Shown here piece after piece: positions 1 through 9,046 of a stretch of DNA of 64,000 nucleotides (the stretch's first letter is position 1; each line of letters opens with the position of its first letter). The notes beneath the pieces are model-generated. The model made no database searches and had not been told where the DNA came from. It was given only the letters and a program-made list of their open reading frames with translations. Both the position numbers and the translations under genes were made by a program. The stretch is from Clavibacter nebraskensis NCPPB 2581 (GTDB lineage Bacteria; Actinomycetota; Actinomycetes; Actinomycetales; Microbacteriaceae): the NCBI RefSeq assembly GCF_000355695.1, contig NC_020891.1:1364001-1428000 (forward strand), read 5' to 3'.

Positions 1-33
1 CAGCAGGGCGCGGGCGGGGCGGCGGGGAGTCAT
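1..33 (-). CDS. Start of an unidentified, possibly secreted protein (partial, runs off the left edge)
   Basis: Only eleven codons are visible, reading MTPRRPARALL from an ATG at 33 on the minus strand. The Arg-rich start followed by Ala-Leu-Leu looks like the n-region of a signal peptide. A TAGCCT hexamer at 41-46 (minus strand) lies 7 bases before the ATG, the leaderless layout seen at many other genes here, which supports a real start. In related actinobacteria a DUF3515 lipoprotein gene often sits beside thiL; that identity is inference from context only. Confidence 0.4.
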   Translation of the reverse strand, partial: MTPRRPARALL

Positions 34-40
34 CGCGATC

Positions 41-50
41 AGGCTACCGT
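41..50. promoter_or_regulatory. Overlapping divergent -10 hexamers for thiL and the left-edge gene
   Basis: On the minus strand TAGCCT covers 41-46, 7 bases before the ATG at 33. On the plus strand TACCGT covers 45-50, 7 bases before a thiL GTG at 58. Both gaps fit leaderless transcription, and the hexamers share two base pairs, so one short DNA segment could open for transcription both ways. Confidence 0.4.
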
Positions 51-57
51 GGCAGTC

Positions 58-1143
58 GTGACGACTCCTGGGACGCCCTCCGACCGCGACACGGCCACCC
101 TCGGGAGCGCGGGGGAGCTCGCGACCCTGGCGCGGATCCTGCCCCATCTGCCCGCCGCGGACGACGCCGAGGTGGGCCCGGGCGACGACTGCGCGGTCGT
201 GCGGGCGCCCGACGGCCGCTTCGTCATCACGACGGACATGATGATCGAGGGCCCCGACTTCCGCCTGGCCTGGTCGACGCCCCACGACCTCGGGCGCCGG
301 GCGGCGACCTCGAACCTCGCGGACGTGGCCGCCATGGGCGCCCGGCCGACCGCGCTCCTCGTCGCCATCGCGGCCCCGGCGGGCACGCCGGTCGCCGACC
401 TCGAGGCCCTCGCCGACGGGCTCCGGGAGGGCTGCAGCCTGCAGGCACCGGGATGCGGGGTCGTCGGCGGCGACCTGTCCGTCTCGGACGCGCTGGTGAT
501 CACGGTCACGGCCACGGGCGACCTCGAGGGGCGCGACCCCGTGCTGCGCTCGGGCGCGCGCCCCGGCGACGTGATCGCGGTGGCCGGCGCGCTCGGCGTG
601 GCCGCGGCCGGCGTCCGCCTCCTCTTCGACCTCGCCAGGAGCACGGCACCGGGCGGCGACCTCGTCCCCGACGCGGTGCTCGCCCGGGCGCTGCGGGCGT
701 CCCACCCCGCCGCGGTCGAGGCGCAGCTGGCGCCGGTCGCGCCGCTCACCGCCGGGGTCGACGCGGCGCGTGCCGGCGCGACCGCGATGCTCGACGTCTC
801 CGACGGCCTCCTCCTCGACCTCGGCCGCATGGCCCGCGCGAGCGGCGTCGGCATCGACCTCGCATCCGCCGACCTCGCCGACGACGCCCGCCGGGTCGCC
901 GCCGCGCACCCGTCGCTGCCGCCCGCGGCCCTCGACCTCGTGCTCACCGGGGGAGAGGACCACGCGCTCGTCGCGGCGTTCCCGGCGGGCGCGTCGCTGC
1001 CGGAGCCGTTCCGCGCGATCGGCGTGGTCGCGGCCGCCGGGCCCGACGGTCCGGCCGTGACGGTCGACGGCGCGGCGTACGAGGGGCCGCGCACGCCGCT
1101 CGGCGGCTGGGATCCCTACGCCGACTGGGACGGGGCGCGCTAG
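58..1143 (+). CDS. thiL: Thiamine-monophosphate kinase ThiL
   Basis: ThiL phosphorylates thiamine monophosphate with ATP to thiamine diphosphate, the last step of cofactor synthesis in the cytosol. The protein (about 361 residues) has the PurM/ThiL metal- and nucleotide-binding signatures: GDDCAV near residue 43, TTDMMIEGPDF near 58, SNLADVAAMGA near 85, GGDLS near 140, DVSDGLLLDLGRM near 245 and TGGEDH near 300. The start is uncertain: GTG at 49 is in frame, but neither start has a Shine-Dalgarno site, and GTG at 58 is 7 bases after TACCGT, as at other leaderless genes. The end overlaps the convergent rsmD by 4 bases. Confidence 0.93.
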   Translation: MTTPGTPSDRDTATLGSAGELATLARILPHLPAADDAEVGPGDDCAVVRAPDGRFVITTDMMIEGPDFRLAWSTPHDLGRRAATSNLADVAAMGARPTALLVAIAAPAGTPVADLEALADGLREGCSLQAPGCGVVGGDLSVSDALVITVTATGDLEGRDPVLRSGARPGDVIAVAGALGVAAAGVRLLFDLARSTAPGGDLVPDAVLARALRASHPAAVEAQLAPVAPLTAGVDAARAGATAMLDVSDGLLLDLGRMARASGVGIDLASADLADDARRVAAAHPSLPPAALDLVLTGGEDHALVAAFPAGASLPEPFRAIGVVAAAGPDGPAVTVDGAAYEGPRTPLGGWDPYADWDGAR

Positions 1144-1754
1144 GTCGCGGGCTCCTCCGCGTCGTCCAGCTGCTCCTCGTCGTCGGGCGATCCGGCGACC
1201 GCCCACCACACGACGGTGTCGCCGTACGCCTTCCGGCGGTCGAGCGCGATCCCCGCGGGCCACGTCGGCTCGGCCGAGCGCGCGCTGCGCTCCACCATCA
1301 CCACGGCCCCGTCGACGAGCCGCGTGACGAGCGCGGCCAGCTCCTCCGCCAGCTCGGCGTCGCCCACCTCGTACGGCGGATCCAGGAACGCGACGTCGTA
1401 GGTGCCGCGGTCGCCCGCGAGGAAGGCGCGCACGCTCTGGGCGGCCACCCGGATCCGCGGCTCGCCCCCCTTCGGCGCCGCGCGCTCGACGATGCCCGCG
1501 TTCGACCGGCAGACGGCGGCGGCCGGCACCGCGCGCTCCACGAGGACGACTTCGCGCGCGCCGCGGCTGGCGGCCTCGAGGCCGAGGGCCCCGGATCCGG
1601 CGTACAGGTCGAGGACGCGCGCGCCGTCGAGCGCGTCCCGGGCCTCGAGCCCGGAGAACAGGGCCTCGCGCACGCGGTCGCTCGTCGGGCGCGTGCCCGT
1701 CCGCGGGACGCGGAGGACGAGGGAGCCGGCGAACCCGGCGACGATGCGGGTCAC
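1140..1754 (-). CDS. rsmD: 16S rRNA (guanine(966)-N2)-methyltransferase RsmD
   Basis: This SAM-dependent methyltransferase modifies G966 of 16S rRNA in the small subunit. The 204-residue product starts VTRIVAGFAG, matching the family's usual beginning; an open frame continues upstream to 1970 but its translation is low-complexity and unlike the family. SAM motif I is VLDLYAGSGALGLEA (residues 47-61) and the catalytic DPPY is at 125-128. The C-terminal DDEEQLDDAEE tail is acidic. The gene converges on thiL with a 4-base overlap and is divergent from the moxR operon. In many actinobacteria coaD follows rsmD; here coaD lies 7.9 kb away beyond recG. Confidence 0.93.
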   Translation of the reverse strand: MTRIVAGFAGSLVLRVPRTGTRPTSDRVREALFSGLEARDALDGARVLDLYAGSGALGLEAASRGAREVVLVERAVPAAAVCRSNAGIVERAAPKGGEPRIRVAAQSVRAFLAGDRGTYDVAFLDPPYEVGDAELAEELAALVTRLVDGAVVMVERSARSAEPTWPAGIALDRRKAYGDTVVWWAVAGSPDDEEQLDDAEEPAT

Positions 1755-1826
1755 GACGCGATCCCGGCGGGATGCGGGAGGGCGGCGTTCGGAGCGGGGT
1801 GCACGGGCGACCACGCTACCCGGCAT

Positions 1827-1850
1827 GTCCGCCCCGGAGGCGGGGCGGAC
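1827..1850. repeat. Perfect 9-bp inverted repeat upstream of the moxR promoter
   Basis: GTCCGCCCC (1827-1835) and GGGGCGGAC (1842-1850) are exact reverse complements separated by six bases. The repeat lies just upstream of and partly over the -35 zone of the predicted moxR promoter and between two divergent genes, so it could be an operator. It is too far from any gene end to be an obvious terminator. Confidence 0.5.
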
Positions 1851-1868
1851 GCTCCCGGATCGCTGACG

Positions 1869-1874
1869 TATGCT
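1869..1874 (+). promoter_or_regulatory. Predicted -10 box of the moxR operon
   Basis: TATGCT lies 31 bases before the moxR GTG, giving a leader of about 25 bases that contains the GGAGGA ribosome site. No good -35 hexamer is visible. Confidence 0.45.
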
Positions 1875-1905
1875 GCCAAGACGCCCACGACGCTGGAGGA
1901 ACTCC

Positions 1906-2991
1906 GTGACGAGTCCCGAGTCCGAGTCCGTCCCCCTGAACGCCGGGTCGGGACAGCCGCCCGCCCGCATCCGCGCCGCCGCGCGTCAGGCCGACCGCAG
2001 CCACGGTGCGCCCGCCATGCCGCTCGAGGAGGTGCGCCTGCTCGCCGACCTCATCCTCGGCAACATCGACTCCGTCATGTCCGGCAAGCACGATGCCACC
2101 CGCATGGCGCTCACCGTGTTCCTCTCCGGCGGCCACCTCCTCATCGAGGACGTGCCGGGCGTCGGGAAGACCATGCTCGCCAAGGCGCTCGCGCGGAGCG
2201 TCGACTGCACCATCAACCGGATCCAGTTCACGCCCGACCTCCTGCCTTCGGACGTCACGGGCGTCTCCGTCTACAGCCAGGCGGACCACCGCTTCGAGTT
2301 CCAGCCGGGCGCCGTGTTCGCGAACATCGTCATCGGCGACGAGATCAACCGCGCGAGCCCCAAGACGCAGTCGGCGCTCCTCGAGTGCATGGAGGAGGGG
2401 CAGGTCACGGTCGACGGCGTCACGCATCCGCTGCAGCAGCCCTTCACGGTGGTCGCCACCCAGAACCCGGTCGAGATGGAGGGCACGTACGCGCTCCCGG
2501 AGGCGCAGCGCGACCGCTTCATGGCCCGCATCTCGATGGGCTACCCCGACGCCTCCGCGGAGCTCGCCATGCTCCGCTCGCGCGACACCGTGAGCCCGCT
2601 CGACGAGCTGCGGCCGGTCGTCGACGCGGAGGAGCTCGACGCGATGATGCACGCGGCCCGCGGCGTGTACGTGTCCGACCCCGTGTCCCGCTACACCGTC
2701 GCGATCGTGCAGGCCACGCGCGGCCACGAGGACATCCGCCTCGGCGCGAGCCCCCGCGCCACCCTCCAGCTCATCCGCGCGGCGAAGACCCGGGCGGCGC
2801 TCGACGGGCGCGACTTCGTGCTGCCCGACGACGTCGACGCCCTCGCGGCGCCCGTGCTCGCGCACCGGCTCGTCGCGACCGGTCGCGCGCTCGGCCAGCG
2901 CGGTCGCGGCCAGGCCGCCGTGGTCGAGATCCTCGAGCGCATCGTCGCGTCGACCGCCGTGCCGCTGAGCGCCGCCGGACGGACGCGCTGA
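1906..2991 (+). CDS. MoxR-family AAA+ ATPase
   Basis: MoxR ATPases are chaperone-like AAA+ proteins, usually encoded with DUF58 and transglutaminase partners as here. The 361-residue product shows Walker A (DVPGVGKTM, 82-90), Walker B (VIGDEINR, 142-149) and sensor 1 (VVATQNP, 182-188), followed by the conserved MEGTYALPEAQRDRF segment. The GTG at 1906 is chosen because GGAGGA ends 5 bases upstream; an in-frame ATG at 1870 lies inside the predicted -10 box. It is the first gene of a tight operon (4 bases to the next gene). The substrate is unknown. Confidence 0.93.
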   Translation: MTSPESESVPLNAGSGQPPARIRAAARQADRSHGAPAMPLEEVRLLADLILGNIDSVMSGKHDATRMALTVFLSGGHLLIEDVPGVGKTMLAKALARSVDCTINRIQFTPDLLPSDVTGVSVYSQADHRFEFQPGAVFANIVIGDEINRASPKTQSALLECMEEGQVTVDGVTHPLQQPFTVVATQNPVEMEGTYALPEAQRDRFMARISMGYPDASAELAMLRSRDTVSPLDELRPVVDAEELDAMMHAARGVYVSDPVSRYTVAIVQATRGHEDIRLGASPRATLQLIRAAKTRAALDGRDFVLPDDVDALAAPVLAHRLVATGRALGQRGRGQAAVVEILERIVASTAVPLSAAGRTR

Positions 2992-2995
2992 CCCC

Positions 2996-4321
2996 GTGCC
3001 GCCCCTCGCGCGCCTGATGCGCCGGATCGGCGTCGAGGCCGTCCCGCACCCGACCCTCCGCGGGATCGCCCTGCTCGCCGCCGGGGTCGCCGCGTTCGCG
3101 GGCGCCTTCATCGCGGGGCGGCGCGAGTTCGTCTTCATCGGCGTCGCGCTCCTCGCGCTCCCGCTGCTCGCCGCCGTCTGGCTCGTGATCGCGCGGGTGC
3201 GGCTGCACGTCGAGCGCACCTTCACCTCCGAGGTCGTCGAGTCCGGCACGGCGACGACCGTCACCGTCTCCGTCGCGAACGCGGGCAGCATGCCGACGCC
3301 ACGCTCGTGGGTGCTCGACCTGGTGCCCGGATCCGACGGTGCGATGCCGCCCGCCGAGCTGCCGTCGCTCCGGGGACTCGCGCGCGGATCCCGCCGCTCC
3401 ACCGCCCGGCCCGTCCTCCGCTACGACCTCACGCCCGAGCGCCGCGGCGTCCACGAGGTGGGCCCGCTCGCGGTCGAGGAGCACGACCCCTTCCGCCTGA
3501 TGGGGCTGCGGCACGTCGCGGGCGGCACGTCGCGCCTCGTCGTGACGCCGCGCCTCGCCGACCTCGAGGCCGAGCCCGGCGGCCAGGTGTCGTCCGAGGG
3601 CGAGTCCGAGCGCGTGCAGCGCCGTGCCGACGGCGGCGAGGACGACCTCGGCACGCGCGAATACCGGGCGGGGGATCCGCTCCGCCGCGTGCACTGGCGC
3701 GCCACCGCCCGGCACGGCGAGCTCATGGTGCGGCAGGAGGAGCAGCGGTCGAGCCCGCGCTCGCTCGTGCTCCTCGACACGCGTGCTGCCGGATACCCGC
3801 CGCACGACGACGACGGGGACGGCGACCGGGCGTTCGAGCGCGCGGTGGCGTTCGCGGCGTCCGTGGCCGTGCACCTGCAGCGCGGGGGATACGCGGTGCA
3901 CCTGATCGAGACGGCCGCGGGATCCGACCGGCAGGCGCCCGTCGCCGCCCGACCCGGCGACGCCGCGGCCGAGGGGGACCTGCTCCTCCACCTCGCCGAG
4001 GTGCGCCCGGCCGCGGTCGACGCCGACCGCGACGGCGTGCAGGAGGCCCTGTCCGACCTGCGCCGCAGCCGCCGCGCGGTCCCGATCCACGCCGTCCTCG
4101 GCCACCTCGACGAGCACGAGGCGCGCCGGCTCGCCGGCTTCGGCGCCGCCTGTCGCCCCGCGGTCGCGTTCCTCGCGCACCCGGGCCGCGTCGACGGCCG
4201 CGACGACCGCGAGGCCCTCCGGATCCTCCGCGAGGCCGGCTGGCGAACGGTCGTCCTCGGCGACGGCACGCGGCCCGCCGACGCGTGGCGCGCCGCCCGC
4301 GCCGAGGAGATGGCCCGATGA
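2996..4321 (+). CDS. DUF58 domain membrane protein
   Basis: A 441-residue protein with two membrane segments near the N-terminus (about 21-40 and 46-66) and a DUF58 region whose hallmark YRAGDPLRRVHWRATARHG lies near residues 222-240. DUF58 proteins have a von Willebrand A-like fold and usually act with a MoxR ATPase. The GTG start follows moxR by 4 bases, and the stop overlaps the next gene as ATGA, so the three are translationally coupled. Molecular role is not established. Confidence 0.9.
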   Translation: MPPLARLMRRIGVEAVPHPTLRGIALLAAGVAAFAGAFIAGRREFVFIGVALLALPLLAAVWLVIARVRLHVERTFTSEVVESGTATTVTVSVANAGSMPTPRSWVLDLVPGSDGAMPPAELPSLRGLARGSRRSTARPVLRYDLTPERRGVHEVGPLAVEEHDPFRLMGLRHVAGGTSRLVVTPRLADLEAEPGGQVSSEGESERVQRRADGGEDDLGTREYRAGDPLRRVHWRATARHGELMVRQEEQRSSPRSLVLLDTRAAGYPPHDDDGDGDRAFERAVAFAASVAVHLQRGGYAVHLIETAAGSDRQAPVAARPGDAAAEGDLLLHLAEVRPAAVDADRDGVQEALSDLRRSRRAVPIHAVLGHLDEHEARRLAGFGAACRPAVAFLAHPGRVDGRDDREALRILREAGWRTVVLGDGTRPADAWRAARAEEMAR

Positions 4322-6837
4322 CCGACCTCGACGCCGTCGGCCTCGGGGGCCGCGAGCACTGGACGCTCGAGCCGCGCCCGCTGCCGGGGGAGCGTGCGGG
4401 CGGGCCCGGCGGACGCGGACGCGGAGACGGATCCGGATCCGGCCGCCGTGGCCGCGGGTCGGGTTCCGGGCGCGCCGCCGCCCGCTGGCCGCTCACCGCC
4501 GCGCTGGGCGTCGCCCTGCTGGCGGGGGCCGCCAGCCTCCACCTGCTCGTCGAGCCGGGGGCCTGGTTCCTGCTCTGCATTGTGGTCGTCGCCGCGGTGC
4601 TCGGATCCGCCGCGCTGCTGCGCTCCGTCGGCGTGCCGCGCCTGTTGGCCTCGGCGGGCGGCCTCGTCCTCCTCGTGCTCCTCGTCACCCTCGTGTTCGC
4701 GGGCCGCACCGCGGTGCTGGGCGTGATCCCCACCCCGGAGACCGTCCGCACCCTCCTCGCGGTCGGCGAGCAGGCGGGCGAGGAGATCTACCGGAGGTCG
4801 GCGCCCGTGCCCCCGCTGGCCTCCATCGTCTTCGTGATCGTTGCCGCGATCGGCGCCCTGGCCGTCGTGCTCGACGTGCTCGCCCACGCGCTCCGCCTCC
4901 CGGCCGTGACCGGGCTCCCGCTCCTCGTGCTCGTCTCCGTGCCCGGCGCCGTGCTGGTGGGCGAGTTCTCCGTCGCCTCCTTCGCCGTCACGGCGCTCGC
5001 GTGGTTCGCGGTGCTCGCCGCCGACGCGCGCGAGACCGACGGCGAGGGCGGGTGGCGCGGATCCGGCCTCCTCGGCATCGCGGCCCCGCTGCCTGGACCC
5101 GCCCGGTCCTCGCCAGGCGGACGGGCGGGATCCGCGCGCACGACGCTCGCCTCCGCGGGCGCGCTCGCGGGCGGCGCGGTCGTCCTCTCCCTCGTCGCGC
5201 CGGCGATCGTCCCGGGCCTCACGTCGGCGACGTTCCCCACCGCGTCCGGCTCCGGCCAGGGCGGCTCGCGCGTCGTCAACCCGATCCTCGACCTCGGCGA
5301 CGACCTCCGCCGACCCGTCGACGTCGAGGCGCTCCGCTACTCGACCGCGTCCCGCACGCCGCTCTACTTCAAGGTCACGACGCTCTCGCGCTTCGAGGGC
5401 GACGAGTGGGCGCCGTCGCCGCTGCGCCCGCCGGACGGGAACACCGTCGACGCGATCGGGCCGGACCTCGGCGCCGGATCCGACGTGCCGGCCGAGGAGG
5501 TCGAGGCGCGCGTGCAGGTCGAGGGCTCCTCGAGCGCGTGGCTCCCCGCGCCCTACGCGCCCCGCAGCGTCACCGGGCTCGACGGCTCGTGGCGCTGGTC
5601 GGAGCAGGGCCTCGCGATCCGCTCGTCCGACTCGGACAGCCGCGACCAGAGCTACACCGTGATGAGCGAGCTGCCGCGCCCCGAGCGCGCGCAGCTGGAG
5701 GCCGTCGCGCCCGCGACCGACGACGACCTCCAGCCGTACCTGCAGATCCCCAGCGGCACCCCCGGCATCGTCGCCTCGACGACCGCGGACGTCCTCGCCG
5801 GCATCGACTCGCCCTACGACCAGGCGCTCGCGCTCCAGGAGTTCTTCACGGGCGGGAAGTTCCGCTACTCGGAGGACGCGCCCGTCCAGCAGGGCTACGA
5901 CGGCAGCGGCGTCGACGTGGTGGGGGAGTTCCTCCGGGTGCGCTCCGGGTACTGCGTGCACTTCGCGTCGGCCATGGCGATCATGGCGCGCGAGGCGGGC
6001 ATCCCGTCGCGCGTGGCCGTGGGGTACCTCCCGGGCGATCAGGTGGGGCGCAACGGCGACCTCATCACCTACCGCGTCGGATCCCACGACCTGCACTCCT
6101 GGCCCGAGCTGTACTTCTCCGGCATCGGCTGGATCGCCTTCGAGCCCACGCCGGGCCGCGGCCAGGCCGCGCCCTACGCCCAGCCGTCCGCGGCGCCGAC
6201 CACCGCGCCCACGCCGTTCGCGACGCCGAGCGCGCCGACCGAGGCCACGCCGACCGCGACGCCCGCCCCCACCGCATCGGCCGCGCCCGGCGCGAGCGGC
6301 GGCACGGGCGTCCGGATCCCGTGGGCGGCCCTCGGCACGGCCGCCCTCGTCCTCCTCGTGCTCGTCCTCCTCGCCGCCCCCGCACTCCTGCGCCGCGCCC
6401 GCCGCTCCGGCCGGCTGCGCGCGCTCGAGGCCGGCGACGCCCCGGCGGGCACGGCCTGGCGCGAGGTGGAGGACCAGGCGGTCGACCTGGGGATCCGCGT
6501 GCCGGACACCGAGTCGCCGCGCGAGCTCGGCCGGCGCCTCCAGGGCGACGACCCGTCCCTCGCCGACCCGGTCGCCCTCCTGGTCACGGCGCGCGAGCGG
6601 GAGCGCTTCGCCCGCGCCGACGCGCCGGTGGACGCCGCGGCCGGCGCCGCGCAGTCGGCCGCGCTCGTCGCGCTCGGCGACGCGCTGCGCGCTCGGGCGG
6701 GACGCGCCGACCGGATCCTCGCGCTCGTCGCGCCGCGCTCGCTCGTCCGCCGCCGCCCGCGGTCCGACGACGGCCGGGTCGACGGGGACGCGGGCGGGCC
6801 GCCGGCGTCGGACGCCCCTCGTACACTCGGGGGATGA
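4318..6837 (+). CDS. TgpA-type transglutaminase-like membrane protein
   Basis: This 839-residue protein has an N-terminal bundle of hydrophobic helices (roughly 60-250), an extracytoplasmic transglutaminase core, a Pro/Thr/Ala-rich linker, one more membrane helix (about 670-693) and a C-terminal cytosolic DUF4129-like tail. The core carries Cys546 (in SGYCVHFASAM) and His593 (in HDLHSWPEL), with GWIAFEPTPG where the third catalytic acid falls (Glu rather than Asp). A Gly/Ser/Arg-rich stretch precedes the first helix. It overlaps the DUF58 gene and recG by ATGA. Family members are putative proteases or protein-modifying enzymes; the target is unknown. Confidence 0.9.
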   Translation: MTDLDAVGLGGREHWTLEPRPLPGERAGGPGGRGRGDGSGSGRRGRGSGSGRAAARWPLTAALGVALLAGAASLHLLVEPGAWFLLCIVVVAAVLGSAALLRSVGVPRLLASAGGLVLLVLLVTLVFAGRTAVLGVIPTPETVRTLLAVGEQAGEEIYRRSAPVPPLASIVFVIVAAIGALAVVLDVLAHALRLPAVTGLPLLVLVSVPGAVLVGEFSVASFAVTALAWFAVLAADARETDGEGGWRGSGLLGIAAPLPGPARSSPGGRAGSARTTLASAGALAGGAVVLSLVAPAIVPGLTSATFPTASGSGQGGSRVVNPILDLGDDLRRPVDVEALRYSTASRTPLYFKVTTLSRFEGDEWAPSPLRPPDGNTVDAIGPDLGAGSDVPAEEVEARVQVEGSSSAWLPAPYAPRSVTGLDGSWRWSEQGLAIRSSDSDSRDQSYTVMSELPRPERAQLEAVAPATDDDLQPYLQIPSGTPGIVASTTADVLAGIDSPYDQALALQEFFTGGKFRYSEDAPVQQGYDGSGVDVVGEFLRVRSGYCVHFASAMAIMAREAGIPSRVAVGYLPGDQVGRNGDLITYRVGSHDLHSWPELYFSGIGWIAFEPTPGRGQAAPYAQPSAAPTTAPTPFATPSAPTEATPTATPAPTASAAPGASGGTGVRIPWAALGTAALVLLVLVLLAAPALLRRARRSGRLRALEAGDAPAGTAWREVEDQAVDLGIRVPDTESPRELGRRLQGDDPSLADPVALLVTARERERFARADAPVDAAAGAAQSAALVALGDALRARAGRADRILALVAPRSLVRRRPRSDDGRVDGDAGGPPASDAPRTLGG
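6822..6827 (+). promoter_or_regulatory. Predicted leaderless -10 box of recG
   Basis: TACACT ends 6 bases before the recG ATG although recG overlaps the upstream operon, so recG may have its own leaderless transcript. Confidence 0.5.
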
Positions 6838-9017
6838 CCGGATCCGACGCCGCGCTCGCGGGCGTCGTGGGCGGCCGCACCGCGGGCGTGCTGCAGAAGG
6901 CGTTCGGCCTGCGCACGGTCGCCGACCTCCTCGAGCACCTCCCGCGCCGCTACGCCCGCCGCGGCGAGCTCACCGCCCTCGCCGAGCTGCCGGTCGACCA
7001 GCAGGCCACCATCGTCGCCGAGGTGCGCGAGGTGCGCGAGCGCCCCATGCGGGCCCGGCGCGGCAGCATCCTCGAGGTGCGGATCACCGACGGCCGCGGC
7101 TTCCTCACCCTCACCTTCTTCAACCAGGCCTGGCGCGCCAAGGACCTCGTGCCCGGCGTCCGCGGCATCTTCGCGGGCAAGGTCAGCGACTACCGCGGCG
7201 CGCTCCAGCTCGCCCACCCCGACTACGAGCTCTTCGACGCGCACGAGGGCCCGGCGCTCTCGGGCGGCGAGCCCGACGCGGCCGCGCGCCGCTGGGCCGA
7301 GATGCCCATCCCGATCTACCCGGCCACCGCCTCGATGGCGAGCTGGCAGGTCGCGAAGTCCGTGGAGCTGGCGCTCGACGCGGTCGAGGACCTCGAGGAT
7401 CCCGTCCCCGCCGACGTGCGCGCCGAGCGCGGCCTCCTCCCGTACCGGGAGGCGCTCGAGGGCGTGCACCGTCCCGAGAAGGACGTCGACTGGAAGCGGG
7501 GCCGCGACGCGCTCCGCTTCCAGGAGGCGTTCGTGCTGCAGACCGCGCTGCTGCAGCGGCGGCAGGCGGCGCGCGCGCTGCCGGCGACCCCGCGGATCCC
7601 GACCCCGGGCGGCCACCTCGACCGGCTCGACGCGCAGCTGCCCTTCGAGCTGACGGGCGACCAGCGGCTCGTCGGCGAGGAGATCGCGACCGACATGGCC
7701 CGCACCTGGCCGATGAACCGGCTCGTGCAGGGCGAGGTCGGCTCCGGCAAGACGCTCGTGGCGCTCCGGGCGATGCTCGCGGTCGCCGACTCCGGCGGCC
7801 AGTCCGCGCTCCTCGCGCCCACGGAGGTGCTCGCGAGCCAGCACCTCCGCTCGCTCACGGCGTCGCTCGGGCCCGATCTCGCGGCGGAGCTGATGCCCAC
7901 TCTGCTCACCGGCCAGCTGTCGACGGCGGAGCGCAAGCGCGCGCTGCTGCGCATCGTCAGCGGGCAGGCGCGCATCGTCGTGGGCACGCACGCGCTCCTC
8001 GGCGAGCGCGTCGAGTTCCTCGACCTCGGCCTCGTCGTGGTCGACGAGCAGCACCGGTTCGGGGTGGACCAGCGCGAGGCGCTGCGGCGGAAGGGCGGCA
8101 CCCCGCCGCACGTGCTCGTGCTCACGGCCACGCCGATCCCGCGCACGGTCGCGATGACGGTGTTCGGCGACCTCGACGTGTCGACCATCGCCGAGCTGCC
8201 GAGCGGGCGCCAGCCCATCGAGTCGTTCGTCGTCCCGCTGCACGAGCACCCGGGATGGATCGAGCGGGTGTGGGAGCGCACGGCCGAGGAGATCGACAAG
8301 GGGCGCCAGGCCTTCGTCGTGTGCCCGGCGATCGACCCGCAGGATCCGGAGGCCGAGGACGAGGACGCCGGCGAGGGAGCGGACGACGCGCCCACCCGGC
8401 CGTCGCTCGCCACCGTCACCGAGGTCGACGCGCTCCTCGCGGCGCACCCGCGCCTCGGATCTGTCCGCCGCGCCGTGCTGCACGGCCGCATGACGGGGGA
8501 GGAGAAGGACCGCGTCATGCGCGCGTTCTCCGCGGGCGACATCGACCTGATCGTGGCCACGACCGTCATCGAGGTGGGCGTCGACGTGCCGAACGCGTCG
8601 ACCATGGTGATCCTCGACGCCGACCGCTTCGGCGTCTCCCAGCTGCACCAGCTCCGCGGCCGCGTGGGTCGCGGCGGCGTGCCCGGCCTCTGCCTCATGG
8701 TCACGCTCGCCGAGCCCGAGACCGTGGCGCGCGAGCGGGTGGACGCCGTCGCCGCGACCCTCGACGGCTTCGAGCTGGCGCGCGTCGACCTCGAGCTCCG
8801 CCGCGAGGGCAACGTCCTCGGCACGAACCAGTCGGGCGGCCGCTCGTCGCTCCGGCTGCTGCGGGTCGCGCAGGACGGCGACCTCATCGAGTCCGCGCGC
8901 GAGCACGCGCACGACGTGCTCGAGGCCTCGCCCGGCCTCGAGGGCCACCCCGCGCTCGCCCGCGCGCTCGCCCGCCGGCTCGACGACGAGGAGCGCGCCT
9001 TCCTCGACAAGAACTGA
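6834..9017 (+). CDS. recG: ATP-dependent DNA helicase RecG
   Basis: RecG remodels stalled forks and Holliday junctions by branch migration. The 727-residue protein has an N-terminal OB-fold wedge domain, then the superfamily 2 helicase core: Walker A GEVGSGKT near residue 300, DEQHRFG near 403 (a DEQH box rather than DEAH), TATPIPRT, and motif VI QLRGRVGRG. An acidic insert (EDEDAGEGADD) lies between the two helicase lobes. Start ATG at 6834 overlaps the tgpA stop and is preceded at 6 bases by TACACT. Confidence 0.96.
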   Translation: MTGSDAALAGVVGGRTAGVLQKAFGLRTVADLLEHLPRRYARRGELTALAELPVDQQATIVAEVREVRERPMRARRGSILEVRITDGRGFLTLTFFNQAWRAKDLVPGVRGIFAGKVSDYRGALQLAHPDYELFDAHEGPALSGGEPDAAARRWAEMPIPIYPATASMASWQVAKSVELALDAVEDLEDPVPADVRAERGLLPYREALEGVHRPEKDVDWKRGRDALRFQEAFVLQTALLQRRQAARALPATPRIPTPGGHLDRLDAQLPFELTGDQRLVGEEIATDMARTWPMNRLVQGEVGSGKTLVALRAMLAVADSGGQSALLAPTEVLASQHLRSLTASLGPDLAAELMPTLLTGQLSTAERKRALLRIVSGQARIVVGTHALLGERVEFLDLGLVVVDEQHRFGVDQREALRRKGGTPPHVLVLTATPIPRTVAMTVFGDLDVSTIAELPSGRQPIESFVVPLHEHPGWIERVWERTAEEIDKGRQAFVVCPAIDPQDPEAEDEDAGEGADDAPTRPSLATVTEVDALLAAHPRLGSVRRAVLHGRMTGEEKDRVMRAFSAGDIDLIVATTVIEVGVDVPNASTMVILDADRFGVSQLHQLRGRVGRGGVPGLCLMVTLAEPETVARERVDAVAATLDGFELARVDLELRREGNVLGTNQSGGRSSLRLLRVAQDGDLIESAREHAHDVLEASPGLEGHPALARALARRLDDEERAFLDKN

Positions 9018-9034
9018 CCGGGCGAGAGCAGCCC

Positions 9035-9040
9035 TAGGCT
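9035..9040 (+). promoter_or_regulatory. Predicted leaderless -10 box of coaD
   Basis: TAGGCT ends 6 bases before the coaD ATG; no ribosome site fits between them. Confidence 0.55.
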
Positions 9041-9046
9041 GGCGGG

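Noticed and set aside
453-3017. 854-codon frame across thiL, rsmD and moxR
   Set aside because: Arg/Gly/Pro-rich translation crosses three real genes on both strands; typical of out-of-frame reading at 73% GC.
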